DNA from: Paraburkholderia mimosarum LMG 23256 = NBRC 106338
Lineage (GTDB): Bacteria; Pseudomonadota; Gammaproteobacteria; Burkholderiales; Burkholderiaceae
DNA: 32,998 bases
Direction: 5' to 3'
Assembly (NCBI RefSeq): GCF_000739815.1
Contig: NZ_BBJJ01000070.1
Coordinates: 1-32,998 of the forward strand
This document shows positions 7,500-15,696 of this stretch, one piece after another. Position numbers and translations under genes: made by a program. How positions within the stretch are numbered: position 1 is the stretch's first letter; each line of letters begins with the position of its first letter. The notes under the pieces were generated by a model. It did no database searches, was not told the origin of the DNA, and worked only from the letters and a program-made list of their open reading frames with translations.

Positions 7500-7853
7500 T
7501 CAGCGGCTGCTGCCTGCTGTACTTTCGGTGTCGCGCGTGAGGTACCACGCGCCCAGGATCGGAATCATCGTGATGGCCATCACCATCAGCGCGACCACAT
7601 TGGTCACGGGCACGTCGCGTGGCCGTGAAAGCTGGTTGAGCAGCCAGACAGGCAGTGTGCGCTCCGCATGGGTGAGCACCATGCCGCGCGCGTGGCGCAC
7701 GAAGAGTTGCGCGCCCAGTTCACTTTCGAGGCTCTTGATCGCTTCGGTGATGACCGATTGCGAAATATTGAGCGTCTGCGTGGCGCCGGTGACGGATTCT
7801 GCTTCGGCCACGGCGATGAAATAGCGCACGTTCTTGCGCCGACGGCTCCGCAA
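7500..7853 (-). pseudogene. Chimeric remnant: LysR-type regulator head fused to ABC permease (YdcV/PotC-like) tail
   Basis: One open frame contains two unrelated parts. Bases 7853-7656 encode a LysR helix-turn-helix (VRYFIAVAEAESVTGATQTL, then SQSVITEAIKSLESELGAQL and FVRHARGMVLTHA). From 7655 to 7500 it becomes the end of a polyamine-type ABC permease: LPVWLLNQLSRPRDVPVTNV, a membrane helix, then YLTRDTES. The regulator has no effector domain and the permease no other helices. No ribosome binding site or clear start is seen; the frame merely continues upstream into tdm. The simplest reading is one deletion joining the 5' part of a regulator gene to the 3' end of the transporter gene before patD. 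Confidence 0.75.
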
Positions 7854-7929
7854 TCCATGCAACGGTCGACGCGCTCGCGCGCGGGCGTCGATCGGCACGG
7901 GGCAGGCGGGAGCGACTGGGTTTGCGCGC

Positions 7930-10281
7930 TCAGGCGCGCACCCGAGCCTTCTGCGGATCATAGAAGGTGGGTGCGCATACGCGTGCATCGAAGCGTTTTT
8001 GCTGACCGTCCAGCTTGCCAATCTGCACTGCCGCGCCGTGCTGCGCGTACGCTACGTCGATGCGGCACAGCGCAATGTTCTTGCCGGACAACGGTGAACG
8101 CATGGCGCTGGTGACGACGCCGACCTGCGCGCGTCCCGCATGCACGCAATCGCCGTGATGCACGCTTTCGTTTCCCTCGATCTCGAGTCCTGTGAGCACG
8201 CGCTGCGGATGCGCACTTCGGCGCTCGAGCGCCGCACGTCCAATGAAATCGTCCTGCTTCGTCTTGAGCGGCACCGTGAAGCCAATGCCCGCTTCGAATG
8301 GATCGGTCTCGTCGGAGAACTCGTGGCCCGCGAACACGAGGCCGGCTTCGATACGCAGCATGTCGAGCGCATCGAGTCCCATCGGCGTCAAGCCATGCGG
8401 CTGCCCCTCGGACCATACGCGATCCCACACGGTCTGGGCGTCACGTGGATGGCACCACAGTTCATAACCGAGTTCGCCGGTGTATCCGGTGCGCGTCACC
8501 ATTAGCGGTGGGCCGTTATGGTCGCCGAGGCGGCCGGTCAGCAGGCGAAACCAGCCCAGTTCGGCCAGTGCCGGCTGCGCGGCGGGCGCCCAGACGAGTT
8601 CGCGCAGGATGTCACGGCTTGCGGGCCCCTGGACCGCGATGTTGTGAATATGGTCGCTCGCGGACTTCACCCACACTTTCATGCCGAGCGCGGCCGCCTG
8701 TTCGCGTAGCCAGATGCCCGCATAGTCTTCGCCGCAGATCCAGCGGAAGGCATCGGTGCCGAGCCGCAGCAGCGTGCCGTCGTCGAGCATGCCGCCGTGC
8801 GGATAGCACATGGCCGAATACACGACCTGGCCAACCGCAAGCTTGCGGACGTCGCGCGTAAGGCAGTACTGCAGCAGCGCTTCGGCATCGGGGCCGAGCA
8901 CTTCGAACTTGCGCAATGCGCTGAGATCGATGATGGCCGCGCGTTCGCGGCAGGCGCGGTATTCGTCGATAGCGCCGTAGTTATCGTAGGCGCTCGCGAG
9001 CCACCAGCCACGATAGTCGGTAAAGCGGCGAGTAAGCGCGGCAGTGCGTGCGTGAAAGCCTGATTCCCGGGTGAGGACCGGGTCGGCGTCGGGGGTGCTG
9101 CGCGTGGCCATGGACACGGAGATTCGCTCCTTGTCCGCATAGGTGCGGATCTGGATATCGGTGGGCTGCCAGCCGTTGGCGGGATCGATGTCGTCGGGGC
9201 ACGACGTGCTCACGCAAACGAGATCAGTAAGCGCCCGCAGCAGTACGTAGTCGCCTGGTCGCGACCAGGGTTCGTCCAGCGTCATCTGCTGGTTTGCACC
9301 GATTGAGGTATTGAAGAAGAAATTGATGGCTGGCCAGCCGGGACGCGGCGCGATGCCATAGGGCGCCAATGCGGCGCTCATGTTGTCGCTGCAGTTCGCG
9401 TGACCGAAGTAGCCCTGCGATTCGTAGTAGCGTGCCGTGCAGGCGAGGGCGAAAGTATCGTGTCGACCGACCGTGTCGCGCACCACCTCCAGCATTGGCT
9501 GCATGTGGCGGTCGAAGAATTTCGCATAGAGGCCCGGTGCTGGATACGCGCTGCCGTTGAGCGTGCGTGTTACCGTCGGGTCGAGATCGAGCGCCTCGCC
9601 ACGTTCGAGCGCGCGAAGATCGAAGGCGACGAAGTCCGAGCATTGGCGGCCCGCGACGTCGAGCACTTGCACGTATTCGCCCTTGCGCACGGTGTAGGCG
9701 CGCGCGGTGCCGGGATGGATCGTGAACTCTGCGAGCGGATCGGCAAGCGGTTCGGACCGGGGCGGAGCGAGGCGGAGCGCAGGGTTCGCGCGATCGATCG
9801 TGAGGCGCAGGCTCGTTGGCGCGTGTTGCGTGTCGACCGTAGCGCCCGCGCTGGGCGCCGCTACCACGGCCACAAGCGGCTTTTGCGCAATGAGGCGGCG
9901 CGTGTGGCCCGGCGGCGTATCGTGCGCCCACAATTGCACGGCCGCGCGCGTATCGATCTCGACGATGCCGCGCTTTGCGAGCGCCGCCCGCGTCTTTTGT
10001 GCGTGCGGCGCGGGCTCGCGCAATGCGTCGATCACGAAGCGCGCGTGCGGCGAGGCCTGCAGCCCGAGTGCGGCGGGCGCGGGCGCGCCGAGTGCGGTAT
10101 CGAATGCGGCCAACTCGGCGGCCTGCAATCCTTCCGGATCGACGATCTCGAGCATGTCGCCCGCCTGTAACTCGACGACGGTGTAGCCGCCGCCCGTCAC
10201 GCGATAGCGCTCGCGTCCGGGCATGCTGGCGAACAGCGCGGGCTCATGCGGCCGGGACACGACGGGTTCGCGAATTGGCAT
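7930..10281 (-). CDS. tdm: Trimethylamine N-oxide demethylase (TMAO aldolase), DUF1989 plus GcvT fusion
   Basis: A 783-residue two-part protein. The first 385 residues or so carry DUF1989 (urea-carboxylase-associated) domains, with the conserved stretches VLDVAGRQCSDFVAFDL, YFGHANCSDNMSAAL and SCPDDIDP, whose cysteines, histidine and aspartate fit a metal site. The last 380 are a GcvT-type tetrahydrofolate-binding domain (DGTLLRLGTDAFRWICGEDY, TRTGYTGELGYELWC). This architecture is that of Tdm, which splits trimethylamine N-oxide into dimethylamine and formaldehyde; the folate domain can capture the formaldehyde as methylene-tetrahydrofolate. The neighbours tmm, dmmABCD, folD and purU fit this exactly. 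AGGGAGG lies 8 bases before the ATG at 10281, which is preferred over the ATG at 10305. Last gene of the operon, 28 bases after tmm. Related DUF1989-GcvT proteins of unknown substrate exist, so context carries part of the call. Confidence 0.88.
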   Translation of the reverse strand: MPIREPVVSRPHEPALFASMPGRERYRVTGGGYTVVELQAGDMLEIVDPEGLQAAELAAFDTALGAPAPAALGLQASPHARFVIDALREPAPHAQKTRAALAKRGIVEIDTRAAVQLWAHDTPPGHTRRLIAQKPLVAVVAAPSAGATVDTQHAPTSLRLTIDRANPALRLAPPRSEPLADPLAEFTIHPGTARAYTVRKGEYVQVLDVAGRQCSDFVAFDLRALERGEALDLDPTVTRTLNGSAYPAPGLYAKFFDRHMQPMLEVVRDTVGRHDTFALACTARYYESQGYFGHANCSDNMSAALAPYGIAPRPGWPAINFFFNTSIGANQQMTLDEPWSRPGDYVLLRALTDLVCVSTSCPDDIDPANGWQPTDIQIRTYADKERISVSMATRSTPDADPVLTRESGFHARTAALTRRFTDYRGWWLASAYDNYGAIDEYRACRERAAIIDLSALRKFEVLGPDAEALLQYCLTRDVRKLAVGQVVYSAMCYPHGGMLDDGTLLRLGTDAFRWICGEDYAGIWLREQAAALGMKVWVKSASDHIHNIAVQGPASRDILRELVWAPAAQPALAELGWFRLLTGRLGDHNGPPLMVTRTGYTGELGYELWCHPRDAQTVWDRVWSEGQPHGLTPMGLDALDMLRIEAGLVFAGHEFSDETDPFEAGIGFTVPLKTKQDDFIGRAALERRSAHPQRVLTGLEIEGNESVHHGDCVHAGRAQVGVVTSAMRSPLSGKNIALCRIDVAYAQHGAAVQIGKLDGQQKRFDARVCAPTFYDPQKARVRA

Positions 10282-10309
10282 GCGGTTTGCCTCCCTGTGG
10301 CTCATGCGT

Positions 10310-11689
10310 TTATGCGGGCTGCCTGGCGGTGGGCGAGACAGCGGGCTCGCCGAGATAGGCAGCCATCGAATCGTCGAGCGCCTTGATCCACGGCGTGTGA
10401 TGCGGCGGCGACTGCGTGCCTGTCATCAGCGATCGATACGACTTGTTGCGGTAGCCCATGATGTCTTCGTGCTTGTCGTGCTTCCACTCGAGGAAGGTAC
10501 GGTTCACGCCCGCGATGTCGAAGCTGGGATAGTCGGTCGCGGCCACGAGCTGCTCGATATAGCTGCCCTGGAACTCGAACATGTCCTGATTCGTGACGAG
10601 CGCTTCTTCGCGCGTGCGCCACGCGAGACTGTCCGCCGTCATGACCTCACGCCCGGGCAGCGCGATGCGGCCCAGGATGACGTCGCGCGCGTACCATGCC
10701 TGGGCGTCAAACATGTTGAACGAGTACCAGAGATCCTGCATGCCGAGATAGACGAGGCGCGGATTGTCTTCCCAGAACACGCCTTTATAGAGACCAAGCG
10801 GCCAGAGGCGGTTATTGGTCTTCAGGCGCAGCGAATCGGGCAGGAAAGGGAAGTGATGCTTGTAGCCAGTGCAAAGAATGATTGCGTCCACGTGCTTGAA
10901 ACTGCCGTCGGCGAAATGCGCGACATTGCCCGCCATGTACTGCAGCTGCGGCCTTTCTTCCCATGTCGCTGGCCAGTGATAGCCCATCGGCGCCGTGCGG
11001 TAGCAGCTCGTTATACTGCGCGCGCCGTATTTATAGCATTGCGAACCGATGTCTTCGGCGGAGTAGCTGCTACCGATCAGCAAGATGTTCTTGTTCTTGA
11101 ATTCGAGCGCATCGCGGAAGTCGTGCGCGTGGAGGATACGACCGCCGAATGTTTCAAAGCCGGGGAACGTAGGGGCGTGCGGCGTCGAAAAGTGGCCGCA
11201 TGCATTCACCACGTAGTCGAATGTCTCGGCACGCGTTGTGTCGTTTGCGAAGTCGTGACTCGTGACGGTGAATTGCGCAGTGGCTTCGTCGTAGCGCACG
11301 TCGCGCACGGCGGTATTGAAGCGGATGTATTTGCGTACGCCCGCCTTCTCGACGCGGCCCTTGATGTAGTCCCACAGCACTTCTCGCGGCGGGTAGGACG
11401 CAATCGCCTTGCCGAAATGCTCCTCGAACGTGTAGTCGGCGAACTCCAGACATTCCTTTGGCCCGTTCGACCACAGATAACGGTACATACTGCCGTGTAC
11501 AGGCTCGCCGTTCTCGTCGGTACCGGTGCGCCAGGTGTAATTCCACATGCCGCCCCAGTCCGCCTGCTTTTCAAAACAGACGAGCTCCGGTATGTCCGCG
11601 CCCTTTTCCTGGGCGGACTGGAATGCGCGCAGTTGCGCCATGCCGGACGGACCGGCGCCGATGATGGCTACACGTTGCTTCATATTCAT
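10310..11689 (-). CDS. tmm: Trimethylamine monooxygenase (flavin-containing monooxygenase)
   Basis: A 459-residue bacterial FMO. The FAD motif VAIIGAGPSGMAQLRAFQ is at the N-terminus, the FMO signature segment FGGRILHAHDFRDALEF near residues 178-195, and the NADPH motif ILLIGSSYSAEDIG near 200. TSCYRTAPMGYHWP, KTNNRLWPLGLYKGV, and the C-terminal TGTQSPPHHTPW are long stretches I recognise from methylotroph and marine Tmm enzymes. It oxidises trimethylamine with NADPH and oxygen to trimethylamine N-oxide, the substrate of the next gene; Tmm enzymes also accept dimethylamine and dimethylsulfide. Its ATG follows the folD stop directly (TAAATG), with GAGG just before, suggesting coupled translation; an ATG two codons later is an alternative. 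Confidence 0.92.
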   Translation of the reverse strand: MNMKQRVAIIGAGPSGMAQLRAFQSAQEKGADIPELVCFEKQADWGGMWNYTWRTGTDENGEPVHGSMYRYLWSNGPKECLEFADYTFEEHFGKAIASYPPREVLWDYIKGRVEKAGVRKYIRFNTAVRDVRYDEATAQFTVTSHDFANDTTRAETFDYVVNACGHFSTPHAPTFPGFETFGGRILHAHDFRDALEFKNKNILLIGSSYSAEDIGSQCYKYGARSITSCYRTAPMGYHWPATWEERPQLQYMAGNVAHFADGSFKHVDAIILCTGYKHHFPFLPDSLRLKTNNRLWPLGLYKGVFWEDNPRLVYLGMQDLWYSFNMFDAQAWYARDVILGRIALPGREVMTADSLAWRTREEALVTNQDMFEFQGSYIEQLVAATDYPSFDIAGVNRTFLEWKHDKHEDIMGYRNKSYRSLMTGTQSPPHHTPWIKALDDSMAAYLGEPAVSPTARQPA

Positions 11690-12583
11690 TTACCTCGTGG
11701 GAAGGGGCGAAAGAGCGAAAGACGGCGTCTGGCGGCGCGCCGCCAGCACGGTATTGCGCATGAGGCAGGCGATCGTCATGGGACCGACGCCGCCGGGCAC
11801 TGGCGTGAGTGCGGCCGCGACCTGCGCGACACTTGCGTGGTCGACATCGCCGGTCAGCCGGGTCTGGCCGCCCTCGACGACGCGATTGATGCCGACGTCG
11901 AGCACCACCGCGCCGGGCTTGATCCACGACGCGTCGACGAAGCCCGCGCGGCCCACGGCCACCACGACGATATCCGCGGCGCGGCAGAGTTCGCGGGCGT
12001 TCGCGCTGCGCGAATGCAGCACGGTCACGGAGCAATGCGCGTTGAGCAGCAGCGCTGCCATCGGCTTGCCGACGATGTTTGAGCGCCCCACCACCACTGC
12101 GTGCTTGCCTGCAAGATCGCCGAGCGTCTGATGCAGCAACAGCAGACAGCCGGCGGGCGTGCACGGCACGAGCGTGGGCTCGCCCAGCGTGAGACGGCCC
12201 ACGTTCTCGCGATGAAAGCCGTCCACGTCCTTGTCCGGGGCGATGGCTTCGATCACGGCGGCGGCGTCGATCTGGGCGGGCAGGGGCATCTGCACCAGAA
12301 TGCCGTGCACTTTCGGATCGGCGTTGAGGCGGGCGACGAGCGCGAGCAGCGCGTCTTCGCTGGTTCCGGCATCGAGGCGGTGCTCGATCGAGCGGATGCC
12401 CACGTCTTGCGCGCGCCGGATCTTGTTGCGCACATAGACGTCGCTGGCCGGATCGTCGCCGACGAGCACGACCGCGAGGCACGGCTGGACGCCTGAATCG
12501 CACAGTACGGCCGTGTCGCGCGCGGCTTCGTCGAGGACCTGTTGCGCAGCGGCGCGGCCATCGATCACGCGAGCTGTGTTCAT
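11690..12583 (-). CDS. folD: Bifunctional methylene-THF dehydrogenase / methenyl-THF cyclohydrolase
   Basis: A 297-residue FolD of standard length. Recognisable parts are VGDDPASDVYVRNKIRRAQD (folate site with the conserved lysine), HGILVQMPLPAQID, ALVP-like LVPCTPAGCLLLL, the NADP-binding VVVGRSNIVGKPMAALL, and PVPGGVGPMTIACLM near the end. It turns 5,10-methylene-THF into 10-formyl-THF with production of NADPH. Inside this operon it would process one-carbon units delivered by the folate domains of Tdm and DmmD, and its NADPH could feed Tmm. It overlaps purU by 4 bases (ATGA) and ends directly on the tmm start. A housekeeping folD probably exists elsewhere in the genome, which I cannot see. 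Confidence 0.92.
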   Translation of the reverse strand: MNTARVIDGRAAAQQVLDEAARDTAVLCDSGVQPCLAVVLVGDDPASDVYVRNKIRRAQDVGIRSIEHRLDAGTSEDALLALVARLNADPKVHGILVQMPLPAQIDAAAVIEAIAPDKDVDGFHRENVGRLTLGEPTLVPCTPAGCLLLLHQTLGDLAGKHAVVVGRSNIVGKPMAALLLNAHCSVTVLHSRSANARELCRAADIVVVAVGRAGFVDASWIKPGAVVLDVGINRVVEGGQTRLTGDVDHASVAQVAAALTPVPGGVGPMTIACLMRNTVLAARRQTPSFALSPLPTR

Positions 12584-13437
12584 CGGAACACCACCGTGCG
12601 GGTCTGGTTGAGGAACACCCGATGTTCGGTGTGGTAGCGGACCGCGCGCGCAAGCGCGACGGTTTCCGTATCGCGTCCGATGGCGACGAGATCATCGGGC
12701 CGCAGCGCGTGGTCGACACGCTGCACTTCCTGCTCGATGATCGGACCTTCGTCGAGATCGGAGGTCACGTAATGCGCCGTCGCACCAATCAGCTTCACGC
12801 CGCGCTCAAACGCCTGGTGGTAGGGTTTCGCGCCCTTGAAGCCGGGGAGGAACGAATGATGGATGTTGATCGCGCGGCCCGCGAGTTGCTGGCACAGATC
12901 GTTCGAAAGTATCTGCATGTAGCGCGCCAGAACGACGAGCTCGGTGTTCGTTTCGTCGACGAGGCGCAGCAGCTCCGCTTCCTGCTGCGTCCTGGTATCG
13001 GCGCTCACGGGCAGATAGACGAAGCGGATGCCTTCGCGCTCTACCATCGGGCGCAAGTCGAGATGGTTCGAGACGATCGCCGTGATGCGCATGCGCAGCT
13101 CGCCCTTGTGATATCGGTAGAGCAGATCGGTCAGGCAGTGGTCAAACTTGCTGACCATCAGTAGCACTTTCATGGGCTCGCTCGCGCTCACAAGCTTCCA
13201 CTGCATGTGATAGTCGTTCGCGACGCTTGTGAATTCGCGGCGCAGCTTGTCGATGTCGCCGCTTACGCCGCTGTTGAAGCGGAACACGGCGCGCATGAAG
13301 AAGGTGCCGCTGGCTTCGTCGTCGAATTGAGCCAGCTCGCTGATATAGCAGCCCGAGTCGGCGAGATATGACGTAACCGCCGAAACGATGCCTGAGGTGG
13401 CCGGGCATGTAACGGTGAGAATGAATTGCGATGTCAC
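12580..13437 (-). CDS. purU: Formyltetrahydrofolate deformylase
   Basis: A 285-residue PurU. The first 80 or so residues are an ACT-type domain (FILTVTCPATSGIVSAVTSY), and the rest is the formyltransferase fold with the catalytic pattern INIHHSFLPGFKGAKPYHQA and HYVTSDLDEGPIIEQEV (Asn, His, Asp). It hydrolyses 10-formyl-THF to formate and free THF. Here it would be the exit step for formaldehyde carbon taken up through folate and would regenerate THF for the GcvT domains. The start is a GTG at 13437 with GGAG 8 bases upstream; no in-frame ATG gives the complete ACT domain. It begins 58 bases after dmmD and overlaps folD. Confidence 0.92.
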   Translation of the reverse strand: MTSQFILTVTCPATSGIVSAVTSYLADSGCYISELAQFDDEASGTFFMRAVFRFNSGVSGDIDKLRREFTSVANDYHMQWKLVSASEPMKVLLMVSKFDHCLTDLLYRYHKGELRMRITAIVSNHLDLRPMVEREGIRFVYLPVSADTRTQQEAELLRLVDETNTELVVLARYMQILSNDLCQQLAGRAINIHHSFLPGFKGAKPYHQAFERGVKLIGATAHYVTSDLDEGPIIEQEVQRVDHALRPDDLVAIGRDTETVALARAVRYHTEHRVFLNQTRTVVFR

Positions 13438-13495
13438 GCTTTGGACTCCATAGTGTTCGGTGGAATGAGCCGCTCGCGCGGCTCATCACGGATCG

Positions 13496-14626
13496 TTAGC
13501 CGATCGCCGTGCGCTTGCTCTTTTCAGGATCATCGAAAGGCAGAGGCGCGGCGTGCGCCGTGGTCGCCAGGCTGCCGCGCACTTCCAGCGCGAAGCCCGG
13601 CTGCGCGGCGACCACGTCGAGGCGTGCGATCGCGAGCGAACGCTTCGTGATGCGCGAATACATGGCGCAGGTCACCACGCCCACCTGGTCACCCGCATGC
13701 CAGAGCGTGTCGCCCGCCTGGGCTGCCTTCGCCGCCTCGAATTCCACGCCGTAGATGCGAAAGCGCTCTTTGCCCGCGAGGCGTGCGTGCTCGCCCGCGC
13801 CGCAGAACGCGGTTTTGCCGGGCGAGACCGTGAAATCGAGGCCCAGTTCCCAGAGCGTGTCGCCGGCCTTTTCGTTCGCGAACGGGTACATCTCCGAGTT
13901 GTCGTACGGGAAGAACAGCAGATAGCTTTCGACGCGCAGCCAGTCGAGCGCGGTGAACCCGCAAGGAACGATTCCGAACGGTGCGCCTTTCTCGAGTATG
14001 GTGTCCCAGATGAGCGGCGCATCGGCGGCCTTGCAGAAGATTTCATAGCCGCGTTCGCCCGTATAGCCGGTGCGCGAAATCGTCACGGGACGCCCGAATA
14101 GCCGCGTCTGCAAGTGATGGAAGTAGGGCAGATCGCGAATGCCGTGAACGTGCTCCGCGAGAAAATCGACGGCCGCGGGCCCCTGCAGCGAGAGATCGTG
14201 CAGGTCGTCGTCGAAGAGCACGGCCACCTGGCGGCCCTGCGCGGAGCGCACGAGCCGTTCGTAGCCGGTTCCCGCGCCGTGCACGACCATGAAGGCGTTC
14301 GGACCCGTTCGATAGACGATGCAGTCGTCGATGAACTTGCCGTCTTCGTTGAGCATCGTCGCGTAGACCGATTTGCCCGGATAGAGCTTGCCGATGTCGC
14401 GCGTCGTTGCCCAGTCGAGGAGGCTTTCGGCGTGCGGACCCACGTAATGCACCTTCTTGAGGCCCGAGACGTCCATGAGGCCAGCTTTAGTGCGGATCGC
14501 TTCGTGATGGTCGGCAAGGTCGCTCGCATAGGTCCATGCGGTGCCCATACCGTTCCAGTCTTCGAGCTTCGAACCGAGCGCGCGGTGGCGCTCAGCGAGC
14601 GCGGAAATACGCCATGAATTGGCCAT
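13496..14626 (-). CDS. dmmD: Dimethylamine monooxygenase, GcvT-like folate subunit
   Basis: A 376-residue stand-alone GcvT (aminomethyltransferase T-protein) family member. Visible family segments are THF-domain patterns such as GLMDVSGLKKVHYVGPHAES, SRTGYTGERGYEIFCKAADA and the C-terminal barrel QVGVVTCAMYSRITKRSLA. No glycine-cleavage H- or P-protein genes are nearby, while the three other subunits of the heme oxidative N-demethylase lie immediately upstream. In known four-subunit enzymes this subunit accepts the released formaldehyde onto THF. AGGAG lies 6 bases before the ATG at 14626. An orphan T-protein with another methyl donor is the alternative. Confidence 0.85.
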   Translation of the reverse strand: MANSWRISALAERHRALGSKLEDWNGMGTAWTYASDLADHHEAIRTKAGLMDVSGLKKVHYVGPHAESLLDWATTRDIGKLYPGKSVYATMLNEDGKFIDDCIVYRTGPNAFMVVHGAGTGYERLVRSAQGRQVAVLFDDDLHDLSLQGPAAVDFLAEHVHGIRDLPYFHHLQTRLFGRPVTISRTGYTGERGYEIFCKAADAPLIWDTILEKGAPFGIVPCGFTALDWLRVESYLLFFPYDNSEMYPFANEKAGDTLWELGLDFTVSPGKTAFCGAGEHARLAGKERFRIYGVEFEAAKAAQAGDTLWHAGDQVGVVTCAMYSRITKRSLAIARLDVVAAQPGFALEVRGSLATTAHAAPLPFDDPEKSKRTAIG

Positions 14627-14675
14627 GTTCAGCTCCTGTGAGGAAAGTCGTGAGTCAAGAAGATGCGCGGCATCC

Positions 14676-15686
14676 TCAGCGGTCGAACTGGCTGAGCCAT
14701 TCGACGAGTGCAGGGCGGTAGCGCGTCATGCCCTTGTAGTCGGCGATGGGGGCGGGCAGATCCCGCAGTACGCGATGTAGTCGTTGAGCCCAGGCGGCGT
14801 TCGTGCAGATATCCGCAACGCTGCACAGATACGTGCGGATGCTGAACATCAATGCATGGCTGCGCGGCAGGCGCGCCATCGTTTGCAGTTCGACGCGCAG
14901 ATGCACCAGCTCGCCCGCGTTGTGAGCCGTAACGATGCCGCGGTCGCGGCCCCATTCGTGATACGTTTCTGGCGACGTGTCGAGACGAGGATGCACCGTC
15001 AACGTCCAGTTCAGCCGCCGTACCGGTGCGCCTGCCTGAATGGCAAGCAGATACTTGAGCGCGCGTTCGAACACGCCCATCTGATGCGCGAGCGGCACGG
15101 GCGCATGCCATTGCTTGAAGCTCATGCCTGCGTCGAAAGCGAGGGACCAGTCGGCGGGGCTGGTGATCACGCCCGCGTCCATAAAGAGATCGCCATCGCG
15201 CTGGTCGAGCAGGGCGAAATCGCCTTGCGTCTGGCGCGCGATGTATTCGAGCGGCGCGTAGGGTAGCGTGCTTTCGTCGCTGAAACGAAATGTCTGCTCG
15301 ATGCCGAGCGCGTGGTTTGTCCATTGCCAGCGATCTTCGTCGCGCTCGAGCGCGAACCAGTCGGGATAGTCGGCTGCCAGATGCTCCATGATCAGCTCGA
15401 GCGCATCCCATGACGCGCTCTGCATGTGCGGCATCACTATCGCGCGGCGCGGATCGTTTTCGAGCACGAGTGCGCGTTCCGCCACTTCGGAGCGGTAATG
15501 CTCGTCGATGTCGAACAGGTGCTCGAACACGGAGCCGGGTTCGCGCGGCGCGGCCGGCTCGATGTTGACCGAATACTGGTAGCGGTCCTCGGGAAACGGA
15601 AATGGAAAGCGGGCAATGGCCTTCGCGCTGTTGGTGAAGCTGAAGTCGTTGCGAAAGGATTGCGCGGGCTTGATCAGGACGCTCAT
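14676..15686 (-). CDS. dmmC: Heme-dependent oxidative N-demethylase catalytic subunit (DUF3445)
   Basis: A 336-residue DUF3445 protein, the alpha subunit family of heme-dependent oxidative N-demethylase (HODM), in which a heme-binding PAS-like fold is the catalyst. Typical segments are the N-terminal RFPFPFPEDRYQYSVNIEP, QTFRFSDESTLPYAP-type residues, GDLFMDAGVITSPADWSLAF, LNWTLTVHPRLDT, and LHLRVELQT-like LVHLRVELQTMARLPRSHA. With the reductase and small subunit it would oxidise dimethylamine to methylamine and formaldehyde. The frame extends to 15731 inside dmmB, but the ATG at 15686, 10 bases after the dmmB stop, gives the usual N-terminus. Which residues bind heme cannot be settled from one sequence. 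Confidence 0.88.
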   Translation of the reverse strand: MSVLIKPAQSFRNDFSFTNSAKAIARFPFPFPEDRYQYSVNIEPAAPREPGSVFEHLFDIDEHYRSEVAERALVLENDPRRAIVMPHMQSASWDALELIMEHLAADYPDWFALERDEDRWQWTNHALGIEQTFRFSDESTLPYAPLEYIARQTQGDFALLDQRDGDLFMDAGVITSPADWSLAFDAGMSFKQWHAPVPLAHQMGVFERALKYLLAIQAGAPVRRLNWTLTVHPRLDTSPETYHEWGRDRGIVTAHNAGELVHLRVELQTMARLPRSHALMFSIRTYLCSVADICTNAAWAQRLHRVLRDLPAPIADYKGMTRYRPALVEWLSQFDR

Positions 15687-15696
15687 GGACGCGGGC

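Noticed and set aside
7866..7891. TCGACGC/GCGTCGA hairpin downstream of tdm as an operon terminator
   Set aside because: No T run follows and the GC-rich loop offers many alternative pairings; too weak to annotate.
10223..12082. A 619-codon plus-strand frame opposite tmm, folD and the start of tdm
   Set aside because: It spans three genes of opposite strand and has no recognisable domain, so it is treated as a shadow.
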